From the NCBI RefSeq assembly GCF_035989305.1, contig NZ_CP108514.1, forward strand, positions 2,666,501 to 2,730,500: DNA of 64,000 bases. The letters run 5' to 3'. Each line of letters begins with the position of its first letter. The stretch's first letter is position 1. The notes under the pieces were generated by a model. That model was not told the origin of the DNA. It saw only the letters and a program-made list of their open reading frames with translations, and did not search any database. A program made the position numbers and the translations under genes. Of this stretch, positions 47,098-56,923 are shown in pieces. The DNA is from Streptomyces sp. NBC_01233. GTDB taxonomy: Bacteria; Actinomycetota; Actinomycetes; Streptomycetales; Streptomycetaceae.

Positions 47098-47132
47098 TGC
47101 TGTGACCGGCAAGGTTCACCGGGTCACAGCAC
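47097..47132 (+). terminator. Terminator of the acyl-CoA ligase gene
   Basis: An 11-bp stem GTGCTGTGACC / GGTCACAGCAC (47097-47107 and 47122-47132) begins on the last base of the ligase stop codon. Confidence 0.85.
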
Positions 47133-47236
47133 CAGGCGGCGCCGCGCGGTGATCCCGGGCCGTCGCGCCCGGCGTGGGGCGATCTTTGGGCTAACCTCGG
47201 CCACGACGGGCATTCCGGTCATTTCGAGGAAGCCTG

Positions 47237-47797
47237 GTGAGGTGGGCGCGGCTCCTGGTTGGGGGGGGGTGGATGCCCCTCCCCCGGCTGGGCAGCACAC
47301 GCGAGTTGGTCATCGGGCCCGACAACGTATGGGTCTCCCGGCAACTCGAGGACCGCGTCCTGCGCGTATCCACGACCGGCCGCGTGGTGGGAACCACCGA
47401 CTTCCCCGAAGACAGCGGACCCCACGGCATCGACGTGGACCGGCGCAGCCATGTCTGGGTCACCGAGGAGGCCGGCGCCGCGTACGCCGAACTCGACCCC
47501 GTCACGGGCCTCATCACCGAGCACCGCACCGATGTCGAGGGTGCCAAGCTGGCTGCGCTGGACTTCGACTGCTTCGGCAACCTGTGGGTCCGGTACAACC
47601 TGCCCGGACTGATCGACCGCGTCCGCCCGGACCTGACCGTCAGCCGCTGCACACTGCCTACCACCGCCCCGGTCGGCCACCGCATCATCTCCGGCCCGGA
47701 CGGCTCCATGTGGTTCACCGAACTCGCTGCCGACACCGTCGGCTCCATCACCACCGGCTGTCCCACCCCGCGCCGGCGTCCCGAGCCGACAGTGTGA
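47237..47797 (+). CDS. Vgb/SMP-30-like beta-propeller fragment
   Basis: 186 aa. Repeats such as ELVIGPDNVWVSRQLEDRVLRVSTTGRVV, HGIDVDRRSHVWVTEEAGAAYAELDPVTGLI and LAALDFDCFGNLWVRYNLPGLIDRV resemble blades of a virginiamycin-B-lyase-type propeller. Only about four blades are present, against seven in full-length Vgb near 300 aa. GTG at 47237 has GAGGA at good spacing. A run of about ten G lies near codon 10 and could hide a frameshift. Either a short standalone protein or a decayed gene; I lean to a remnant. Confidence 0.5.
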   Translation: MRWARLLVGGGWMPLPRLGSTRELVIGPDNVWVSRQLEDRVLRVSTTGRVVGTTDFPEDSGPHGIDVDRRSHVWVTEEAGAAYAELDPVTGLITEHRTDVEGAKLAALDFDCFGNLWVRYNLPGLIDRVRPDLTVSRCTLPTTAPVGHRIISGPDGSMWFTELAADTVGSITTGCPTPRRRPEPTV

Positions 47798-47820
47798 GCC
47801 CGGACTTGTAGCAGCCCCGG

Positions 47821-47851
47821 CGGCTCCACCCGGAACCCTCGGGTGGAGCCG
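47821..47851. terminator. Bidirectional terminator between propeller fragment and DyP gene
   Basis: An 11-bp stem CGGCTCCACCC / GGGTGGAGCCG (47821-47831 and 47841-47851) lies between two convergent stop codons. Confidence 0.85.
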
Positions 47852-47864
47852 GATGTGCAGCGCG

Positions 47865-49352
47865 CTACGCGCCGGCCTTCTTGAGGAAACTCAGGCTGGG
47901 CATGAAGAAGTACTCGCCGCCCTTCATCATGACCGATTGCTTCAGAGTGGCCTTGATCCGCTCATCCTCGCCGTGCTTCTTCGGCCATTCCTGTTCTGTC
48001 ACCCCACCCTGACCGATGATCGGGTCGAGCCCGGTGTCCAGGGCGCCCGCCGGATTCGGTTTCACCTCGGGACGCAGGAATTCGGAGTTGTTGCACCAGG
48101 ACTTCTGCATGAACTCGAACTGGTTCTGGATGTTGCCCTGAGCACACAGGAACAGCAGGCCGACCTTTCCGTCCCTTTCGAAGCTGATGCCCCGGCGGAC
48201 GATGCGGACGTCCCGTTCAAGCGGGCTCCCGGTTTCGCCCCGCGGGTTGGTCTTGCGGATGTGCGACTGGAACGGGCACTTGTCGCCGTTCAGGTCCGTC
48301 TCGTAGTTGAAGTTGTTCGGGATGTCCTTGCCGACTCCGCTCTCCGAGGCGTACTCCACCACCGGAGCGCCGTCGCGGAAACGTCCCACCATGTAGGCGC
48401 CGGCAAGCTCCTTGTCGGACTCGTTGGCCGCTTCCCGGCCGTCCGCATGGGCGATCGCGGCGGCCAGGACGAACCTGTCGTGCATGAACTGGGGGACGTT
48501 CTGTTCGAGCTTGCGGTAGACGAAGTAGGAGCCGTATCCGGTCTCCTTGTCGCCACCCGGGTCCTTGACCAGGGCCAGCCCCAGCGGGGCCGTGGGGTCA
48601 TACCGGAACTTCCCGACGGGCTTCGCCTTCTCGACGTCCGCGGCGTAGAACAAAGGCTGACTGACCCCGTCGACGAACCCGAAGTGCTCCCTGACCGGGC
48701 CGTTCTCCCCGTAGCGCAGGACGGTGCCGATCTCTCTGTGCACGACCCTTCCGCCGTTCTTCCCCACCTCGTCGCTGATCCGCTCGGCCTCCTGCGCGAC
48801 CTCGGCCGGGCTGTCGTCAGCGACGCTGACGAGGGCGTGCAGGTCCTGCTGGAACCCGGTCTCCCACTGGTCGCGCCCGGCGGGAGCCGTGACCGGAGGA
48901 TCGCCGAGCATGGTGATCGTCTCCTCGGCCTGCGCGCCGCGCACGAACGCCGCGTCCTGCGGGATCCGTCCCGCCGGCATGCCGAGCCTGTCGTACCCCT
49001 TCTTGGACAGCAGCACGTTGATGAAGACGTCACCCGCCTGCTTCTCGAGTCGTGCCTCGCGCCAGGCTGCCGGATTGGACTGTTTCTCCGCTTCGGCGAA
49101 GATCTTGCGCCGTTGCAGCGAGTCCTTCCACTGCTTCGACGCCGATGTCACGCGGCCCGCCATGGAGACGAGCCACCCCTTTGCCTTGGCCGGGTCCGTG
49201 AACTGGATGAACAGGTGCTGGCTGTGGTCACGCCCGTGGCTCTTGAGGATGTTGCCCTGGATGTCCTTCAGGTACTTGTCGAGGTCGGACGGGAGGTCGG
49301 AGGAGGGGTCCTTCGGTCCGATCGGCGACTTGTTCGAGAGGTCGAGCGACAT
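47865..49352 (-). CDS. Dye-decolorising (DyP-type) heme peroxidase
   Basis: 495 aa. The distal GxxDG motif is FGFVDGVSQP with Asp228, and the proximal heme ligand is His364 in CPFQSHIRKTNPRGE. QGNIQNQFEFMQKSWCNN near the C-terminus is typical of the long DyP subfamily. There is no Tat or Sec signal, so it is probably cytoplasmic, and no encapsulin gene or targeting tail is nearby. The substrate is unknown. ATG at 49352 has GGAG upstream. It lies in the block that interrupts the ligase-pimB' pair, and Lys/Asn-rich stretches make its composition less GC-extreme than its neighbours. Confidence 0.92.
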   Translation of the reverse strand: MSLDLSNKSPIGPKDPSSDLPSDLDKYLKDIQGNILKSHGRDHSQHLFIQFTDPAKAKGWLVSMAGRVTSASKQWKDSLQRRKIFAEAEKQSNPAAWREARLEKQAGDVFINVLLSKKGYDRLGMPAGRIPQDAAFVRGAQAEETITMLGDPPVTAPAGRDQWETGFQQDLHALVSVADDSPAEVAQEAERISDEVGKNGGRVVHREIGTVLRYGENGPVREHFGFVDGVSQPLFYAADVEKAKPVGKFRYDPTAPLGLALVKDPGGDKETGYGSYFVYRKLEQNVPQFMHDRFVLAAAIAHADGREAANESDKELAGAYMVGRFRDGAPVVEYASESGVGKDIPNNFNYETDLNGDKCPFQSHIRKTNPRGETGSPLERDVRIVRRGISFERDGKVGLLFLCAQGNIQNQFEFMQKSWCNNSEFLRPEVKPNPAGALDTGLDPIIGQGGVTEQEWPKKHGEDERIKATLKQSVMMKGGEYFFMPSLSFLKKAGA

Positions 49353-49453
49353 GGCGTACCACTCCGTCGGTGAGAGAACAGGGAGCCCGGGGACAGCGGG
49401 CTCTGATCTCCGTTCCCATGCCGGTCGCGACGGCTAACGGGTCAGGTGTGCAA

Positions 49454-50143
49454 TTACTCCGGGTGCCCGGGGGAACCCAACGCATGGCCTTCGTCGCTTG
49501 ACAGGACGGCGGCCTCGGTCGCTGAGGTCGTTGAGCGGCCGGCATTCAGGCCGATGTCCTCCCACCATGGTCGGTCGTAGGCGAGGAAGAGCTTGGAGGC
49601 CGGCCACGGTCCCGCCCTCTGCCACGAACCGCCGAACGAGCTCCTCGGGCATCGTCTGGTGCCGGCGGCGTCGGGGACGAAACACTCGATGTCGGACAGG
49701 AGCGCGTCGTCCGGCGTCCTGCCCCGGATTGCGGCCGGCACGTCGTAGGGCACGACCTCCGGGTCGGAGTACTGGGGCAGGGTGAAGCGGCGCTGGCGCA
49801 GGTAGGCGAGGTTCTGCGGCTCGTCGACCGGGAAGGGACCTGACGGCAACCCGAGATGATCCACGAGGTCGGCCACGACCGGATGGTTGCTCAGGTATCG
49901 CATCCCCCCGAGCCCGGCGTGCAGGTGCGGCATACCGGGCGGGGTTACGGAGAAGAGACGGCCGCCGACGCGCTCGCTGCCCTCGAACAGGCCCACCGCG
50001 AGGGGACTGCCGCGCCGCCGCCGAAGCTCTTCCAGCACGCTGCTGTGCCCGGCTTCCGGGCCGAGCAGACGCCAGGCGGCGTACGCGCCGGACACCCCGG
50101 CGCCGATGACCGCAACGTCGATCACGCCGTGCCCGCCCTCCAC
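49454..50143 (-). pseudogene. Broken flavin amine oxidase (L-amino-acid oxidase-like)
   Basis: 229 codons. The first 160 are a good FAD-binding amine-oxidase N-terminus (VIDVAVIGAGVSGAYAAWRLLG, RVGGRLFSV, AGLGGMRY). The frame then passes abruptly through a Ser/Trp/Arg-rich join into KLFLAYDRPWWEDIGLNAGRSTT, a motif normally over a hundred residues further on, and stops after about 30 unrelated codons. Family members are about 450-600 aa with a second FAD motif near the end, which is missing. This indicates internal deletion and loss of the C-terminus. Another frame (about 49600-49650) reads PEELVRRFVAEGGTVAGLQAL, possibly a shifted piece. Confidence 0.7.
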
Positions 50144-50231
50144 CGGGGTGGCCTGCTCCGGCCTCGTGGGCAGATCTCGCCGCCGGCGGGCCGACGGGCG
50201 AGCCGCAGGGGCGCGCTCTGCTCGGCCCCTG

Positions 50232-51914
<1,683 letters not shown>

Positions 51915-51929
51915 TCAGACGTGGCGCTG

Positions 51930-51997
51930 CGCGGAGCCTGCCCCCGCCCCGCCCTTCCGCCGTTTCCCGGGGCTCCGCCCCGGCAGCGGCGGCACGG
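51930..51997. repeat. GC-rich intergenic repeat downstream of pimB'-like gene
   Basis: CCCCGCCCTTCCGCCGTTTCCCGGGGCTCCGCCCCGG combines in one place the two repeat strings seen elsewhere, in inverted orientation relative to 2211 and 21598. Confidence 0.55.
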
Positions 51998-52005
51998 CCG
52001 GAGAA

Positions 52006-53148
52006 CTACAGCAGCTCGCGCAGGCGGTCCGCCAACAGGTCCCAGCGCCACTTCTCCTCGACCCACTCACGGCCCCGCTCGCCCATCCGGCGGCGCAGTT
52101 CGGGGTCCCGCAGGAGGGCGACGATCCGGTCCGCCGCGTCGTAGGGGGCGCCGCCCCGGACGACCCAGCCCGTCTCGCCGTCCAGCACCGCGTCCGGCGC
52201 CCCGCCGGAGTCGCCCGCGATCACCGGCAGGCCCGTGGCCGAAGCCTCCAGGTAGACGATGCCGAGCCCCTCCACGTCCAGCCCGCCCCGCCGGGTCCGG
52301 CACGGCATCGCGAAGACGTCGCCCGCGCCGTAGTGGGCGGGCAGTTCGGACCACGGGACCGCCCCCGTGAAGACCACCGAGTCCGCGACCCCGGTCGAGG
52401 CGGCCAACGCGCGCAGGTCCGCCTCGTACGGCCCCCCGCCCACGATCAGCAGCACCGCGTCCGGCACCGCCGCCAGGATCCGCGGCATCGCCTCGATCAG
52501 CGTGTCCTGCCCCTTGCGGGGAACGAGGCGCGAGACGCAGACGACCACCGGCCGGTCGGTCAGCCCGAGCCGCGCCCGGACCTCCGCCCCGCCCGACTCC
52601 GGGTGGAAGGTCTTCTCGTCCACCCCCGGCGGGAGCTGCACCATCCGGGCCGCCGCCCGGTCCGTCACCGCGGAGGCGATCCGCGAGCGCGTGTACTCCC
52701 CCAGGTAGGTCAGCGTGTCCGTGCCCTCGCCGATCCGCCGCAGCAGCTGCCGCGCCGCCGGCAGCTGGGCCCAGCCCGCCTCGTGCCCGTGCGTGGTCGC
52801 CACGATCCGCCGGGCGCCCGCGCGCCGCAGCGCCGGGCCCATCAGACCGAGGGGGGCCGCCGCCCCGAACCACACGGACTCGCATCCGTGTTCGCGCAGC
52901 AGGCCCACCGCCCGCCGCGTCACGCGCGGGGTCGGCAGCAGCATCGTCGTACGGTCGCGGACCACCTGGAACGGCTGCTCCGCGTCGAAGGCGGCGGTGG
53001 CCTCGCGGCCCTCCGCGCCGTGCTTCCACGTGGAGGCGTAGACGACGATCCGGTCGGAATCCAGCCTCAGCGCCATGTTGTGCAGGAAGGCCTGGATGCC
53101 GCCCGGTCGCGGCGGGAAGTCGTTGGTCACGATCAGCGTCTTGTGCAT
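52006..53148 (-). CDS. GT4 glycosyltransferase, PimB'-like mannosyltransferase
   Basis: 380 aa. The N-terminal VTNDFPPRPGGIQAFLHNMALRL and the donor-site VVVCVSRLVPRKGQD plus GLDVEGLGIVYLEASATGLPVIAGDSGGAPDAV (E-x7-E) are those of GT4 enzymes close to mycobacterial PimB', which transfers mannose from GDP-mannose to phosphatidylinositol mannoside. The locus position agrees. Direct proof of specificity is not visible. ATG at 53148 has TACGTT (53161-53156) 7 nt upstream and no Shine-Dalgarno: leaderless. Confidence 0.88.
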   Translation of the reverse strand: MHKTLIVTNDFPPRPGGIQAFLHNMALRLDSDRIVVYASTWKHGAEGREATAAFDAEQPFQVVRDRTTMLLPTPRVTRRAVGLLREHGCESVWFGAAAPLGLMGPALRRAGARRIVATTHGHEAGWAQLPAARQLLRRIGEGTDTLTYLGEYTRSRIASAVTDRAAARMVQLPPGVDEKTFHPESGGAEVRARLGLTDRPVVVCVSRLVPRKGQDTLIEAMPRILAAVPDAVLLIVGGGPYEADLRALAASTGVADSVVFTGAVPWSELPAHYGAGDVFAMPCRTRRGGLDVEGLGIVYLEASATGLPVIAGDSGGAPDAVLDGETGWVVRGGAPYDAADRIVALLRDPELRRRMGERGREWVEEKWRWDLLADRLRELL

Positions 53149-53171
53149 CGCTGCCAACGTACCGGACGCCC

Positions 53172-54290
53172 TCAGCGGAACTCCTTCCGCAGGGCCTCCT
53201 GCCACTCCTTCGTCAGCCCGGCCGGGTCCGTCCCGAGCGCCTCCCGCAACGCCGTCGGCCACGGCTCACGCCCCGCCTTCTCGTACAGGTCCACCAGCGC
53301 CGCCCCGCCCCACCGGTCCGCGATCAGCCGGCAGGCCAGCCACGCCCCCTCGTACGCCCTGGCCAGCGCCTCCGGGTCGCCGCCGAAGGCGAAGTCCTCC
53401 GCCCGCGCAAGCCCGGCCGGCACCTCGCCGCGCCGTACCGCCCGGGCCAGCGCCGGGGCTCCCTGCTCCGGGGTGGTGGAGGCGGCGCGGTACGCCGCCC
53501 AGTCCGCGAAGCCCTCGGAGAGCCACAGCGGGGTCGTGGCGGAGGTCGCCGACCGGGTGGCCACGTGGGTGACCTCGTGGGTGAGGATGACCCGCCGGCC
53601 CGCCTCGCCCAGCTCCGCGTACCCCTCCGGGTTGATCACCACCCGGTCCGCGGGGGCCGGTCCGGCGCCGACCCGGCCGGTGGTGACGGCGCCCATGCCC
53701 CGGTACTCGTCGGCGGGCCGGCCCAACAGCTGCGCCATCCGCTCCAGGGATCCGGGGACCAGCACGACCACCCGTCCCGCCCAGGGCCCGGGCCAGGCCG
53801 CGCTCGCCGCGGGCACCGCCCGATCGGCCTCGGCGGCGATCCCGGCCAACGCCTCGGGTGACTGCCCGGCGCCGCCCAGGACCAGGGAGTGCGCACCCCG
53901 GGCCACCGACACCGGGCCCTGGTCCCACAGCTGCGGCGGCGCGCCCGGTGCGGGCCGGTCGGCCCGCACCAGCCAGGGCCCGCCGCCCGCCGCGCGTTCG
54001 AGTTCCAGCTCGCGCACCGAGCCGCCGGGGGCCGTGTCGTAGCCGGCCAGCCGGTAGCGCAGCTCGGCCCGTACGAGGGCCCGTGCGCCGTCCTGCCGCA
54101 CCGAGGCGACCTCGTACGTCCAGTCGTCGAGGGGGATCCCGGAGAGCGCCTCGGGCGGCACCCGCGACCAGTCGGCCACGGCCCGGCGGACGTCGCGCCC
54201 GGTGGTGTCGGCGGGCCGCGCCGCGCAGCCTGCGAGCAGCACGCACAGCAGGAGCGGCAGTACGCGGACGAGACGGCGACCCGGGAGCAT
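53172..54290 (-). CDS. Lipoprotein with HExxH metallopeptidase-like motif
   Basis: 372 aa. A signal peptide with lipobox LLAGC (Cys22) predicts an anchored lipoprotein. The C-terminal half has VILTHEVTHVATRS (HEVTH) and LWLSEGFADWAAY, the usual zinc site plus downstream Glu of gluzincin-type peptidases (peptidase MA-like). The N-terminal half is beta-rich and unassigned. ATG at 54290 is 6 nt after TACGAT, suggesting a leaderless mRNA. It lies 23 nt upstream of the PimB'-like gene on the same strand. Confidence 0.88.
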   Translation of the reverse strand: MLPGRRLVRVLPLLLCVLLAGCAARPADTTGRDVRRAVADWSRVPPEALSGIPLDDWTYEVASVRQDGARALVRAELRYRLAGYDTAPGGSVRELELERAAGGGPWLVRADRPAPGAPPQLWDQGPVSVARGAHSLVLGGAGQSPEALAGIAAEADRAVPAASAAWPGPWAGRVVVLVPGSLERMAQLLGRPADEYRGMGAVTTGRVGAGPAPADRVVINPEGYAELGEAGRRVILTHEVTHVATRSATSATTPLWLSEGFADWAAYRAASTTPEQGAPALARAVRRGEVPAGLARAEDFAFGGDPEALARAYEGAWLACRLIADRWGGAALVDLYEKAGREPWPTALREALGTDPAGLTKEWQEALRKEFR

Positions 54291-54359
54291 CCGCCGATCG
54301 TACGCACGGTCCGCACGAGGGGTCCCGGACCGGGGCCGGGGGCGGGGCCGCGAGCGCGG

Positions 54360-55421
54360 TCAGGGGCGGGTCACCGACGAGACGGGCATCATCCCGACGG
54401 GGTCGTAGCGCACCCGGGCCCCCGGGTACGGGGCGTGCACCACCTGGCCGTTGCCGACGTACATGCCGACGTGGCTGGCGTCCGAGCGGTACGTCACCAG
54501 GTCGCCCGGGCGGGCCTGCGACAGCGGCACGTGCCGGCCGGCGTGCCGCTGGGCCTGCGAGGTGCGCGGCAGCGAGACCCCCGCCTGCCGGTACGACCAG
54601 ACCATCAGCCCGGAGCAGTCGAAGCCGGAGGGGCCGGTGGAGCCCCACACGTAGGGGCGGCCGACCGCCGACCGGGCCGCCATCACGGCGGCCGCGGCGC
54701 GCCCCGAGGACGGGCCGAAGGAGGGCATCTCGGGCAGCTCCTCGGCGCGGCCGCCGGAGCGCGAGGAGCGCTCGAAGTCGGCCCGTTCCTCGGACGGCAT
54801 GGTGTTGAGCAGCCGCCGGGCGGCGGCGAGCTTCGCGGTGACGGAGCGCTTGTGCCGGGCCACGTCGGAGCGCAGGGCGTCGAGTTCGGCGAGTTTGCGG
54901 GAGGCCTCCCGGCGCTCCTGGCCGAGCTCGCGCTGCTCCTCGCGGAGTTCGTCGAGCTGCCGGGCCTGACGGCCGGTCAGCCGGTCGAGGGCGGCGGCCT
55001 GCTCCAGGTACGCGTCGGGGTCCTCGGCCAGCATCAGGCCGATGGCGGGGTCGATGCCGCCACTGCGGTACTGGGCCCCGGCGAAGGTGCCGAGGACGCC
55101 CCGCATGGTGTTGATGCGCTCCTGTCCGCGGGCCACCGCCTCCTGGGCCCGGTTGACCTCGGCGCGCAGCCGGTCGGCCTTCTCGCCCGCCTCGTTGAAG
55201 CGCTCGGTGGCCTGTTCGGCCTCTTCGAAGAGCCGGTCGACCTGGGCGCTGACGCCCGTCCTCGCTGCGCCGCCGGGCTCGTACGGGAGGCCGGGGGCGG
55301 CGCTCGCGGGTGCCCCCGCCATGACGGCCGCGGCCGTGGCCGCGGCGGCGGCGGCGGTGAGGACGGTGACCTTCGTGTTCCGGTCGAGGCTGCCGAGCCC
55401 GCTCCGGCGATGGGACGCCAC
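54360..55421 (-). CDS. NlpC/P60 cell-wall hydrolase (coiled coil + C40)
   Basis: 353 aa. A signal region (VTVLTAAAAAATAAAVMAGAPASAA) and a long coiled coil (about residues 50-210) precede a C-terminal NlpC/P60 domain with catalytic Cys in FDCSGLMVWSY and His in ASHVGMYVGNGQVVHAP. These are secreted peptidoglycan endopeptidases. GTG at 55421 has GGGAG and yields V-A-S-H-R-R, the same N-terminus as the paralogue upstream. Tandem duplicate of the next gene. Confidence 0.93.
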   Translation of the reverse strand: MASHRRSGLGSLDRNTKVTVLTAAAAAATAAAVMAGAPASAAPGLPYEPGGAARTGVSAQVDRLFEEAEQATERFNEAGEKADRLRAEVNRAQEAVARGQERINTMRGVLGTFAGAQYRSGGIDPAIGLMLAEDPDAYLEQAAALDRLTGRQARQLDELREEQRELGQERREASRKLAELDALRSDVARHKRSVTAKLAAARRLLNTMPSEERADFERSSRSGGRAEELPEMPSFGPSSGRAAAAVMAARSAVGRPYVWGSTGPSGFDCSGLMVWSYRQAGVSLPRTSQAQRHAGRHVPLSQARPGDLVTYRSDASHVGMYVGNGQVVHAPYPGARVRYDPVGMMPVSSVTRP

Positions 55422-55642
55422 GTGAAACCGCTCCCTTCCGCTGTGTGTGGCCCGGGTCCGCCCGCCGTGGACGGCCTTGTGCCGGGTTCCGCGCTGGCAG
55501 ACAGTAGCCGGACGGTCACATGCCGACCAACGGCCGTCGGAGGGCACACACGGCGACGCCCCGCAGGAGACGCAGGTCACCGGCGGGGCGTGTGGTCGCA
55601 AAGGGGCCGCGGAATTCGCCCGGATGGGCGGTGTGCGGCGCG

Positions 55643-56671
55643 TCAGCCGACGCGGACGCCGAACTGGAACGGCATGTTGTCCATGGACTCGTACTTGATG
55701 CCGCTGCGCGGGTTCGAAGCGTGCAGCGTCATGTTGTTGCCGGCGTAGAGGCCGACGTGGTGCAGGTCGTCGTAGAAGAAGACCAGGTCGCCGGGCTGGA
55801 GCTGGCTGCGGCTGATGCGGGTGCCGTCATTGATCTGAGTGAAGGTGGTGCGGCTGATGCTGACGCCGGCCTGCTTGTACGCCCACTGCGTCAGCCCGGA
55901 GCAGTCGTAGACGTTGGGCCCGGTGCCGCCGGACTGGTAGGTGAAGCCCAGCTTGGTCTTCGCGGCGGCGAGGGCGGCTCCGGCGCGGCCGGAGGCGCTG
56001 ACGTTGCCGAGGTCGACGCGCTGGCTGTCGGCGCGGCTGGCGCGCACCTCGTCGTCCTTGAGGGCCGCGCGCTCCTGCGCGGTCAGGGTGTTGAGCAGGG
56101 CCTGGGCCGCGGCGAGCTTCTCCGTGGAGACCTTCTTCTTCTCGCCGAGCTCCTTGCGGGTGGCGTCGAGGTCGGCGAGCTTGCCGGCGGCCTCCTGGCG
56201 CTGCTGCGCGAGGCTGCGCTGCTTGGCCTGGATCTTCTGGACCGCCTCGACCTGCTTGCCGCTCAAGTGCTCCAGGGAGGAGGCCTTGTCGAGGTAGCTG
56301 TCGGGGTCCTCGGAGAGGAGGAGGGCGAGGGAGGGGTCGATGCCGCCGTTGCGATACTGGGCGCTGGCCATCGAACCGAGGGTGCTGCGCAGCTCGTTGA
56401 GGTCGCCCTGGCCGCGAGCGACCTGGTCCTGGAGCTGGGCTATCTCCTTCTCCAGCTTCTCCTGGCGCTCCTTGGCCCCGTTGAACTTCTCGGTGGCCTG
56501 CTCCGCCTCTTCGTAGAGGGCGTCGACCTGGGTCTTGACCTCGTCCTTGCTCGGCTTGGCCGGAGCGGCGGAGGCGCTCTGGGAGGTGAGGGCCACCACG
56601 GCGGCGGCGGTGGCGCCGAGCACGGTCACACGAGTGCGGTTCGGCTGCTTGGGTCGACGGTGGGACGCCAC
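55643..56671 (-). CDS. NlpC/P60 cell-wall hydrolase, tandem paralogue
   Basis: 342 aa with the same build: MASHRRPKQPNRTRVTVLG signal region, coiled coil rich in Glu/Lys/Gln, and NlpC/P60 with Cys in YDCSGLTQWAY and His in DLHHVGLYAGNNMTLHAS. The coiled coil is more charged and the catalytic domain less Arg-rich than in its neighbour, so the duplication is old. GTG at 56671 has AAGGAG upstream. It corresponds in place to the NlpC/P60 gene near trpD in mycobacteria. Confidence 0.94.
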   Translation of the reverse strand: MASHRRPKQPNRTRVTVLGATAAAVVALTSQSASAAPAKPSKDEVKTQVDALYEEAEQATEKFNGAKERQEKLEKEIAQLQDQVARGQGDLNELRSTLGSMASAQYRNGGIDPSLALLLSEDPDSYLDKASSLEHLSGKQVEAVQKIQAKQRSLAQQRQEAAGKLADLDATRKELGEKKKVSTEKLAAAQALLNTLTAQERAALKDDEVRASRADSQRVDLGNVSASGRAGAALAAAKTKLGFTYQSGGTGPNVYDCSGLTQWAYKQAGVSISRTTFTQINDGTRISRSQLQPGDLVFFYDDLHHVGLYAGNNMTLHASNPRSGIKYESMDNMPFQFGVRVG

Positions 56672-56772
56672 GGAGGCGAGCTCCTTCTTCCTAGAGCCAC
56701 CGAAGAACGCAACTCGGCAGCACCTCCGCCGCCACTCCGAATGAGTGATCTACCGCACGAAGGTTTGACCGC

Positions 56773-56802
56773 ACCCTAGTGACCTTGCTGTGATCAGTTC
56801 AA
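56773..56802 (-). promoter_or_regulatory. Sigma-70-type promoter of the first NlpC/P60 gene
   Basis: On the minus strand TTGAAC (56802-56797) and TAGGGT (56778-56773) are separated by 18 bp, close to the HrdB consensus. They lie about 100 nt upstream of the gene. The long leader (56672-56766) has no riboswitch I recognise; I looked for the c-di-AMP (ydaO) motif common before Streptomyces wall hydrolases and did not find it. Confidence 0.6.
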
Positions 56803-56923
56803 ATCCCGCCGGGTAAAAACCCGCTCTCCGACCAGGTTCTTTACCTACAGCGCACGCTCTGTGCCGGGCACTTGACGGTACGTTCACTGCGGCGCCGGTC
56901 AATTCCGGCATTCCGGCGGGTAG

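Noticed and set aside
47865..49352. Encapsulin cargo system around the DyP peroxidase
   Set aside because: No encapsulin shell gene is adjacent and the DyP C-terminus lacks an evident targeting peptide.
56672..56923. c-di-AMP (ydaO-type) riboswitch before the NlpC/P60 gene
   Set aside because: Expected because Streptomyces wall hydrolases often have one, but none of the conserved blocks is present in the leader.
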